Positions 56,757-64,000 of a stretch of DNA of 64,000 bases are shown here, piece by piece. The position numbers and the translations under genes were made by a program. Every line of letters starts with the position of its first letter. Within the stretch, counting starts at the first letter, position 1. The DNA is from Hygrocybe punicea. Its lineage: Eukaryota; Basidiomycota; Agaricomycetes; Agaricales; Hygrophoraceae. Where the stretch lies: NCBI GenBank assembly GCA_963556145.1, contig OY744470.1, forward strand, positions 5,890,001-5,954,000. The letters are read 5' to 3'. Below the pieces are notes generated by a model. It made no database searches. It saw nothing but the letters and a program-made list of their open reading frames with translations, and was not told the DNA's origin.

Positions 56757-56871
56757 CTGTCGTGGTCTGATGTGTCTGGGAAGGTCTGGGAAGGTTGTGA
56801 AAATCATGTCAGAACAAATTGGTCTGGGCCAGACCGGTCCAGACCAGAAAGTCTCTTTTGCCGATTTGCTG
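56757..56871. repeat. GTCTGG-word array, right copy
   Basis: GGTCTGG and CCAGACC words up to 56853, then TTGCCGATTTGCTGATG, the inverted counterpart of 51808-51860. Confidence 0.5.
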
Positions 56872-57111
56872 ATGTCGTGCCTCACTATGCCCCACACACT
56901 TCACATACGTCTCGTACCCTGCAGGGATAATGGTCATGGGTCAACAGGTAGAAGAATCCAAGGCCGCGTCAAACCTTCTACTAGTACTATTCGGTACCAT
57001 CGCTCGGCAAAACAATCCAAACTGATTGTTATCAGACACCGTGATCGGGGGGGGGCTTGTGTTCAAATTGGCTTATTAGGATCTAATCCCCGCCACCCTC
57101 GTTATGAGAGT

Positions 57112-57118
57112 ATTTAAT
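57112..57118 (+). promoter_or_regulatory. TATA-like element before the EF-hand gene
   Basis: TATTTAA lies just upstream of the ATG at 57124 and about 75 bases before the preferred ATG at 57190. A start at 57190 leaves a reasonable 5' leader. Confidence 0.35.
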
Positions 57119-57189
57119 CCGCCATGATGGTCAGGTTCCGACTCAGTTGCTTCTACAAACCCCCCACACCCCTCACTGTTAATATCGTC

Positions 57190-57728
57190 ATGAAGCACAG
57201 TATCTTCGCGTCTATCTTTGCCATGCTCATGCTCCTGAGCTATTCCTTACTCCCTGTCGCTGCTTGCTGCAAATCTGCCGAATTGTGCCACGATGGCACG
57301 GACCCCACTCCTTGCTGTGGATATGGCCCATGGTAAGCGTACATCGCCATGCGAGTTTATTGCGGCCATTATCTGATAACACAATGAAAACGACGTAGCA
57401 ACATCTTCTGCTGCAACTGTGACGGTGGGTGCAGGCGCACATTGAAGCTGCACTGGAAGGACCAAAGCTCTCGCGACGTTGATCAGAGCAACGATTGCCA
57501 GTAAGCTGTTGTGTCCGATTACGTGTGGTGCTAGGTCGCTCATGTTACTTTGTTAGGGGCAACTTCATCGTTGCTGATAATGACGGCGACGGCATGCTTA
57601 CGTTCCAAGAGTGGTACACATTCTCCACTGCCAATACACGCAGGGAGTTGGCAGCTAAGTGGGCTCTTTACGATACCGAGGGTAAAGGATTCCTCACCAT
57701 GGAAGAGGCCTATGAGCGCAAGGTCTGA
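57190..57728 (+). CDS. Small secreted Cys-rich protein with EF-hand
   Basis: Three exons (57190-57332, 57399-57500, 57557-57728) give 138 residues. The start at 57190 makes a clear signal peptide (MKHSIFASIFAMLMLLSYSL, cleavage likely after VAA); an upstream ATG at 57124 would bury it. The mature N-terminus has eleven cysteines, mostly in pairs (CCKSAELCHDG, PCCGYGPCNIFCCNCDGGC). A canonical EF-hand follows (ADNDGDGMLTFQEW; Asp at positions 1, 3 and 5, Glu at 12), then a degenerate second loop (DTEGKGFLTMEEA). Introns of 66 and 56 bp have GT..AG ends. Extracellular or secretory-pathway calcium binding is likely; an effector role is possible but unproven. It looks intact and host-encoded. Confidence 0.8.
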
Positions 57729-58363
57729 GATCTAAGGTTGGAGCTAAGAAAGCAAAGAAAGATCTCATGGAGACTTCCTGTATTCCGTATTCGGTCTGTC
57801 ATTTTCTATTTTAGTGCTGTGTACCTGTATGATCGGTTGTTTTTCTGTTGTCACACTTATTACAGTGGCCGGAAAATCAAATCCAAACAATTTGGGCGAG
57901 TACCTTTCAGGGACCCTGTGACTATCTAGGTAGATGGAAGTATTGACGACGAAATGACAACGGGATCAGGACTCATACCCTCTTCGAAGAGAACCCTCAG
58001 CACTTCGCCTTTATTCGCTAATTCGGATGAAGCTTAGTACGAGCTTGAAGTCTACCCTCAACTTTCCTTCATGCGTCGAGACGGCTACATTCAAATGAAT
58101 GATGTCACTCTCGCCCTTGTTATGCAGTCACCCAGTGAAGATAAAGAATAATACGAACATTCAGGTCAATCATTCGGATAGAGTCGCAGGTATTTGCGTT
58201 CGTTTGCAGGAATTCCTCCATGTTGAGTTCAAGGGCTGAGGGCTCTCGGTTGTATATTGTAAACATAGTTGTGGAGGAGTACACGCTGTATGTGGAGGTG
58301 CGGAGAGACAGACATGTCGACAGGAGGTATTCACGGTCAAATCTTGACCTTTATTCACTACGA
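57729..58363. other. Intergenic; weak coding relic
   Basis: Around 58035-58150 the plus strand reads ELEVYPQLSFMRRDGYIQMN and DVTLALVMQSPSEDK, possibly a relic or an unplaced exon. Nothing else was recognised. Confidence 0.3.
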
Positions 58364-59111
58364 TCATATCTCCAACCCCGTAATTTCTCGTCCGACCGCA
58401 GCTAACGAACCTATCGCAGGGTGGAAAGACCTCTTGTCAGGCCCCCGCCTCAGCTTGAGCCCATGACGGGACGCGCTATCTTCCTTATAAATGCTCAGTG
58501 GCAGCGGTTTCCCCATTCTATTTATTACCCGATCAAGTGTTAATTCAACACATCCATCAACATCAGAAAAGGCCCACCTGCAAAAATCGCAAGTACACGG
58601 CTTCGACCCAGTACCGTGATGGTCACAGCCCCAGTTCATCCCCGCTTCCGTTCCACAGCAAGTCCATCTAAATCCCTGCGGCCAATACTTAAAAAACTTC
58701 GACTCATCCCCTCTATACTCCGTCGAAAACTTCCGCTGGAGGTCATCCGACTCGTCGGCGGAACAATGTCCCCAACCCGTTTCCTCAGTTTCGCAAGCCC
58801 AGGTGATCAGCTCCAGTTTTCCCTCGTGCAGCGATCCGTCTTGGCATTTGCGGTGTTTATCGTACCAGACAGGAACGGGGGTTTTGTCCTCGGTCTTCCT
58901 GCAGGTGGCTTTATGAGATCGCCAGTCAATCGTTTGGCATGATCTTCGTGCTTGGTATCAAGGACATGAGTTGTTCGCTAGCTGCTCAGAAAGGAAGTTA
59001 GTACGGACCGCAATAGAAACGTTCGCGGCAGCCGGAACAACGCTGTATAACGACTCCGGCATTTGAAGATTTCTCGCACACAGAACAAGTCGGCGCAGCA
59101 GTGGAGGACAT
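58364..59111 (-). CDS. MYND zinc-finger protein
   Basis: Three exons, 59111-59005, 58943-58578 and 58517-58364, give 208 residues. The protein opens with a MYND finger: CSVCEKSS, CSGCRERFYC, then across the first intron CQTIDWRSHKATC, which supplies all eight zinc ligands. A second conserved Cys/His region follows (FRWTCCGTEAGMNWGCDHH, CTCDFC) before CRMGKPLPLSIY. Intron 1 is 61 bp (GTACTAAC to GAAG) and intron 2 is 60 bp (GTGGGC to ATAG). Intron 2 is in frame, so retention would leave the protein open. MYND fingers bind proteins, often co-repressors or methylation factors; the partner here is unknown. A partial copy of its first exon lies at 60714-60758. Confidence 0.78.
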
Positions 59112-59239
59112 GGCAGATACCAATCGATGAAACGAAGTGTGACACCAATCGCGTGACGTCACAATACATCTGTCACAGAAACGTCTTGTACCACGTGACG
59201 ACGACTTGGACAGGAACTCGAGGAGGACATTCAGGCGCA

Positions 59240-60041
59240 AAGGCGGGCCAGTCTTGGACCAAGCTGAGATTCACCAATACCTTGAGGGGATTAAAGGACG
59301 ACTTCGAGGCTAAGAGAAGGAAGGCTGACCCTCCGGGAAGGATGTTGCTTCACAGTTCAATCTCGGTTCGATCACCTCGCCATTCCAAATGCGTCCCTTC
59401 CTCCTTGAAAGTTGATGTCGGACTCCGCATCATGGTTAGACGTTTACCAAGAGGGAGGTGCTCAAGGCCATGAAGCCGCCCGTGTTAGGTTGATGGTTGA
59501 TGGAAGCGGTATGTATTCGTCGTAGCTTTCAAAAGATGGTGTAGTTAATGTTCTGCTCGGTGGTACGTTCCCGTTTTGTGGGCTCTTCAAGGGCCGTCTG
59601 GTTGACCGGCTGAAAGGCACTTCTGCCTGCGACGGATAAAACCTCCTGAGGCAGGCTCGAGCATCAAGCTTACACCGCTGAGGGCGTTCTCTTGGAGATC
59701 GATGAGTTAAAATATGCTCCAGACAGTATGGGTAGGGGCGAGAAGGACAATTTTGCTCAGGTATTGGTGTCACTGACTAGTACGTCGAGTTTTTTGCTAC
59801 CCACTGGTTGCCGGCCTTCAGCTGATCCCCCAACAGCTGCTTACAAACTCAACAGCAAACGGTGTTTCGACTCGCAACCCCCGGTTTCAGCCATCTTGAC
59901 TGATTTGCGCGACTTTCACTTTGTTCCATTCAATGGATCCGGGTTCGCTTGTACCACCCCAATAACCTCTCGCCTAGCTTTTCTAGAAGGTATGGTGAAA
60001 GGTGTGGTTGCTTTTCTACTCCTGTGTGAAAATATTTAATT
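59240..60041. other. No confident gene
   Basis: Plus frames (for example 59063-59473 and 59692-60039) and minus 59462-59773 lack recognisable domains. Stretches such as DQAEIHQYLEGIKGRL (about 59258-59305) suggest a decayed or unresolved gene. Confidence 0.3.
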
Positions 60042-60184
60042 TTGGCATCCCTGCTAAGTGACGGAGCAGTTCTTCTCCATGTTGCTCCAAGCAGTTATCC
60101 AGACATTGGCGGCGGTGGAAACCAGATCAAAGGTGCGAGGGGCAAATGGCGTTGTCTGTTGACTAACCCCCTATGTACCAATCC

Positions 60185-60622
60185 GAGATCACATTTTGCT
60201 AGATCTCTACGCACAACTCGGCAAGAGACCCTGGGTGCACAGAAGCCAGACAAGTCGAGGACTAAAGTACGTCACACGCTTGTCTATCTCTACGCTGCAT
60301 CAAATGTTCGTCGAGGTGCCGAGACCTTCCCTTGACAAGTGGTCCAAAGCTCCTCTCTGTGCTCGCCAAGCACAAGAGATCTTGGTTAAATGTAATCGTT
60401 CGTCTTTCCAAACATGGGAAGAAGACGGAGCCAAAGGTTTGTCTGCTTTGTCTAAAAGGTGAGAGCTACCGTGTTCCCTCTCATACGTGTGCTGACAATT
60501 ATGTCTGTAGTGTTAGCTGCTTAGAGATTATTGGCTCCACATCTGACCTGACCGCTACCGAGCTCGCGAAAGAGATTGAGAAAAGCCTATTACGCCGATG
60601 TTGCCCTGATGCTCCGCTATGA
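60185..60622 (+). CDS. Unknown protein, possible Cys-rich C-terminus
   Basis: The frame LLDLYAQLGKRPWVHRSQTS and STLHQMFVEVPRPSLDKWSK (60196-60350) is followed in the +2 frame by LLSVLAKHKRSWLNVIVRLS, KTEPKVCLLCLKGESYRVPS and HTCADNYVCSVSCLEIIG, with stop at 60622. The second part has CxxC-H-C-C spacing that could bind zinc. The switch of frame near 60340 could be an intron or a frameshift. The family is not recognised. Confidence 0.35.
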
Positions 60623-60713
60623 TTGAAATCCGTGCCCTGATCTTTGACCACCTACCTCTTTGAGAATTCATGCCTGTGAGCTGACGTGTGGAATCCTTCT
60701 GTCTCTATTCAAC

Positions 60714-60758
60714 TGAAGATTTCTGACACAGCACAAGTCGGCGCAGCGGTGAGGACAT
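60714..60758 (-). pseudogene. Partial duplicate of the MYND gene first exon
   Basis: The 45 bases match the 5' end of the MYND gene (59068-59111): ATG TCC TC., the CGCCGACTTGT segment and AGAAATCTTCA are shared. Downstream the match is lost and a stop follows, so only the duplication footprint remains. Confidence 0.6.
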
Positions 60759-60953
60759 GGAAGAAAAATACTTATCAATGGAAGCGGGGCAGACGTCATC
60801 ACAATCCTGAACGATCCGACCTGCGCTCAAAAGAATAGCCCGTAATATATTACTTAGAAGGCCTTCCGGTGTCTTCTGAAGAATAAAAAAATTAGAGTTC
60901 CATGCACGCCTACTAGGATTTGGAATCTGCGAGGAATTACCCCATGCAAATGT

Positions 60954-63900
60954 CTAAGACTGCCTTTCCCCGAGCTCAGACACGATTGTGAGGGTTGGAC
61001 GGGCGAGGCTACGGCACTCCACTATCATCTCCCTGGCATCCACAATTACTAGCGAGTTGCAAGAAGTTACAAGGGACAACTGGTCATCATCAGAGCTCTG
61101 GGGTGGGTTGCCAAATGTCGGAGACGAACGATCAGAGTCCAAGCGAGCACGAAAAGGCTGTGGAGTCCACCAAAGCCGCCTACCGAAGCCATCGTAAACC
61201 CAACCCGTGATCGGGTTTTGCAACAATACGCCTTTCAGAATGGGAGGCGGATCATGCTTAAAGCAGCGCACTGTATGTCCGTCGTTGACATCCATCACTG
61301 TGACAAGTCCACGGCCACAGCAAAGGTGTGCGAGTTTCGTCATATCTGGAGAAAAGCGCGCTATAGCGCATCGAGTAAGCCAATACGAATAATTTATTTG
61401 CGGATCATCCCAAAACCATGGCTCCCAAGAGTAGTGATTCCCCTCTGTCTCTAGTTCCAAGGTTTCGGTGTGGAGCCAGGAAAGGCCGAAATAGGCCAAA
61501 ATAGCACCATCTGGGGAGAATACGGATGACGAAGATGCAACGACTGTGGAAAGGCGGACATCCGCTGCAAGGTCAGGGTCAAGATCGAAAGTGTGCCTGT
61601 CTGTTGATTTTTTCCAACGGGCCCACACTACAACCTTCGAACAGTCTGGTGAAAGCTTTAGACCGTGAAAACCCCTGGTGGCTGACAGAGTCTTCTCCAA
61701 TAGAACAGTGGGAGGCGAACGCTTGATGACTCGAAGAAGTCTTTCAAATCGTCCCATGAAAAGAAGCATTGCTACGATCTCCATATCATCAGAAACTGAC
61801 AGACCCACAACGGGGCCTCCTGCCGAATACAGCTCCCGTGACGGCGCCACGACGCGAGGAGTCGCTGAAGAGTCGATTTCCCATACTTCTACCGCGCCAT
61901 TGAGATGTCCAGTCACAAAGCGGTTACCTCCAATTGCAGTAACGGAAAAGACATCGTGACTCTGGGACACTGCTGGAGACTGATCATTGTTGAATGTCAA
62001 GTCCCGAATTTCAACTCGTTTGTGGAGGGACCCCACAGCGAGAAATTTACCATCCGGAGAAATCGCAGTGACGCTCTCGTACTCGAGATCGAAGGACGGC
62101 ATTTCACAAGAAGCTAGTTGTACGCCGGACTCTACGTCCCAAAGACTGAACCTCGAGAGAGAATCCACTGACACGAGCTTCTTAGCGTCGAGGGTGATTG
62201 CATGCTGTATAGGGTTGATGGGAAGGACGGTGGCTTCTCGATCCATGTCGGAAAAGTTGATGCAGATGTGAGAGTGAGAAAGTACGGCAGAGACCCATTT
62301 GAGGACAGATAAGGCACGGAATGCCAGTCTTCTCCCACCTTCAACGGTTCGTATACGCATCCATTGGCTTCCCTCGTACTTCATAAAATGTAGCTCTTCC
62401 TCAGACATGGATGTCAACATCACGGCTGAAGATAGTATGGCCAGCACAGAAGTTGGGTGAGGCGAGATGTCCCATATAGCTTGTTCCCATGTGCTGGTAA
62501 CCCATTGTTGGATAGTTCCATCGTGAAAACCTACAAACAACGCATGGTGGGCTTCATTGAAAGCCATCGATGTGATAGCGGATGACGATTGACATGATAC
62601 TGTCCTACAGGAAGATCCAGATGGGAGGGGATAGACTTTGAAGTCGATGGTGGGGGCATCGTGGGCTTGCACAGCAACGACGGCGGATGACTGAGACATT
62701 GCACACAGCGTCGTCTGCCACCATTGAAATGACAGGACTTCCGCTCCCGTGAATACAGAAAAGACCCTAGTGCCATCCCCCATAACCAGGATTTTTGAGC
62801 AATCATCTGAAAACGTGATGAAACCAATTCCATCATGAGCATTATGGAGATGGATCGTGAGAAAATCACGAGGCCATGTAGAGTGGAACCCATGAGTGAC
62901 CTTGATAATGCCAGCGTACTTGCTTGTGTATGTTCTGTACAACGAGGTTGATTGTGGGGTGAATGGCAACGCAGAGAAATATGTGTGAAGAGCGCTGCGA
63001 GATATAGCACTTCCAAACTGGCCCAGGAGGCGAATCGCATCATGCAATATTTCATCCCTCCATGCGCATCCATAGGACACGCCTCGAACCTGCACAAATG
63101 ACCATGAGCTTATGGCCCACAAGATATGTATATATTGACGTACACACTCTCGCAAGTCACGAAGAATGATCGCCGCTGTGTCCAAGAGCTTAAGCAGACT
63201 CATGGCTTCGACCCATTCAAGCAATTTCTCGTGAAGGAATTGATCAAGTGCGTGCAACACAGCCGTAGGAGGTTTTGAGTCTTCGGCCACATGTATGAGA
63301 GCAAAGCGGCAGCTATAACGAAGGGCCTCCGGTAAAAACTCATCTTTCCTCTCCTGAGGTATGTCATCATTGTCCAACTGGGGACTCGAAATTCCGCAAA
63401 TATCGCGTTTCAGCTTCTTCATGGCGTATTCAAGACACTGGAGTTCAAGGCGTTGTGAAATGTCATGGAGGTCTAGGAAGAATGTAGCACTCTGACAGCG
63501 GCTCTTGTCGGTAATGAAGTCAAAGAAAGATGGATGTGAGATATGGGCGACTTTCGTTCCGCGTTCGTCTTCCAGGCTGATGACACAGCCCAGATCAATG
63601 AGGAGACCACTGACGTCGGATTCCCCGAGTCCAATAAGATCTGAAAGTGCGGCTACCCCCAATGGCTCCTTGGTTACAACAATCACTCCAACAATCCGAA
63701 CATAATCTTCTCGAAGGTCGGGGTCTTCTTCTGCACACGGGAAAACTTGACGAAGACCATCCATGTAAAGGGTGTCCAGGTTCACTGTAGCATCTTCGCT
63801 ACCTTTCAAGCTGAGGATACGTTCTATGGTATTTCGGGGCTTGCGGCGGTGCCGAACGAGGGCACAAGCAACTGCAGCCCATTGAAATAGTCCACAAGCT

Positions 63901-64000
63901 TTGTTTGCGAGAGCGAGGGCGTCGCTCACGATGTCATCATCCGACCAGTCCGCATGAAGATGCTTGAGTGCTCGGGTTTCGATTAATTCATGTTTGATGA
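60954..64000 (-). CDS. NLR-like (STAND) protein: winged-helix region plus WD40-type repeats, partial
   Basis: The frame is open to the right edge, so the N-terminus (effector domain and NACHT) lies outside the window. Visible from the edge: DALALANKACGLFQWAAVAC, YVRIVGVIVVTKEPLGVAAL (winged-helix part C-terminal to NACHT), HPSFFDFITDKSRC, and the linker with SRSALHTYFSALPFTPQS. Then come about ten degenerate beta-propeller blades, such as ITSMAFNEAHHALFVGFHDG and SVTAISPDGKFLAVGSLHKR, ending at 60954. A 54-bp in-frame intron is likely at 63090-63143 (GTACGT to TGTGCAG), removing a hydrophobic insert. Such fungal STAND proteins act in allorecognition and programmed cell death; whether this one does is inference. 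It is the longest intact gene here. Confidence 0.82.
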   Translation of the reverse strand, partial: IKHELIETRALKHLHADWSDDDIVSDALALANKACGLFQWAAVACALVRHRRKPRNTIERILSLKGSEDATVNLDTLYMDGLRQVFPCAEEDPDLREDYVRIVGVIVVTKEPLGVAALSDLIGLGESDVSGLLIDLGCVISLEDERGTKVAHISHPSFFDFITDKSRCQSATFFLDLHDISQRLELQCLEYAMKKLKRDICGISSPQLDNDDIPQERKDEFLPEALRYSCRFALIHVAEDSKPPTAVLHALDQFLHEKLLEWVEAMSLLKLLDTAAIILRDLRECVRQYIHILWAISSWSFVQVRGVSYGCAWRDEILHDAIRLLGQFGSAISRSALHTYFSALPFTPQSTSLYRTYTSKYAGIIKVTHGFHSTWPRDFLTIHLHNAHDGIGFITFSDDCSKILVMGDGTRVFSVFTGAEVLSFQWWQTTLCAMSQSSAVVAVQAHDAPTIDFKVYPLPSGSSCRTVSCQSSSAITSMAFNEAHHALFVGFHDGTIQQWVTSTWEQAIWDISPHPTSVLAILSSAVMLTSMSEEELHFMKYEGSQWMRIRTVEGGRRLAFRALSVLKWVSAVLSHSHICINFSDMDREATVLPINPIQHAITLDAKKLVSVDSLSRFSLWDVESGVQLASCEMPSFDLEYESVTAISPDGKFLAVGSLHKRVEIRDLTFNNDQSPAVSQSHDVFSVTAIGGNRFVTGHLNGAVEVWEIDSSATPRVVAPSRELYSAGGPVVGLSVSDDMEIVAMLLFMGRFERLLRVIKRSPPTVLLEKTLSATRGFHGLKLSPDCSKVVVWARWKKSTDRHTFDLDPDLAADVRLSTVVASSSSVFSPDGAILAYFGLSWLHTETLELETEGNHYSWEPWFWDDPQINYSYWLTRCAIARFSPDMTKLAHLCCGRGLVTVMDVNDGHTVRCFKHDPPPILKGVLLQNPITGWVYDGFGRRLWWTPQPFRARLDSDRSSPTFGNPPQSSDDDQLSLVTSCNSLVIVDAREMIVECRSLARPTLTIVSELGERQS

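Overview
The window looks like nuclear DNA of a mushroom-forming basidiomycete (Agaricomycetes). The evidence is many spliceosomal introns of only 46-60 bp with GT..AG ends and CTRAY-like branch sites, a NACHT/WD40-type STAND protein, a MYND-finger protein with short introns, a Plavaka-type transposase tail, and hAT, pogo, Tc1, copia and chromodomain-gypsy elements. Nearly the whole window is transposon-derived. Probable host genes are confined to the edges: a broken unknown gene and a prolidase-like pseudogene at 1-1.6 kb, and a secreted EF-hand protein, a MYND protein and an NLR-like WD40 protein at 57-64 kb.

Layout. 1-1.6 kb: degenerate host genes. 1.7-6.3 kb: a coiled-coil ORF split by a 3.8-kb hAT element with a perfect 8-bp target duplication. 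6.7-13.0 kb: a copia element with both LTRs and a 5-bp duplication, itself hit by two small hAT-like elements (A at 7.1-8.3 kb and a 320-bp foldback at 10.8 kb). 13-18.7 kb: repeats, element B inside another dispersed repeat, and a Plavaka fragment. 18.7-21.4 kb: the 3' end of a chromodomain gypsy element whose 1.67-kb LTR carries two small ORFs. 21.4-25.4 kb: a decayed copy of a Ser-rich gene. 25.4-30.6 kb: gene-poor DNA with a 148-bp tandem repeat. 30.6-48.5 kb: a decayed gypsy element opened up by a deep nest of insertions. 48.5-51.5 kb: more CAN-rich elements, including D. 51.8-56.9 kb: a 2.4-kb LTR-flanked unit with a 54-residue-repeat ORF, a probable multi-exon gene and a mariner-like MITE. 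57-64 kb: host genes.

The most interesting material is a set of non-autonomous hAT-like elements. Copies A, B, C and D share TAGTG(T/A)TGC..CA(A)CACT(A) ends; three have perfect 8-bp duplications and the fourth has a decayed one plus an in-window empty site. Each has short-word arrays (GGTTCGG) at its ends, a 46-47-bp intron-like segment, a CAA/CAG-rich tract and a palindromic CCTCGCGAA..TTCGCGAGG box; A and B carry a perfect hairpin just before the intron. Y and X have the same plan with different end words and their own hairpin. Both the hairpins and the palindromes show compensatory base changes between copies.

The nest at 30-48 kb can be ordered from target duplications: gypsy < Y < X (inserted into the last 8 bp of Y) < pogo (inserted at X's splice donor) < Z, a long foldback < two solo LTRs and a small MITE. 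Inactivating stops in the copia element are all TGA, consistent with CGA-to-TGA cytosine deamination.
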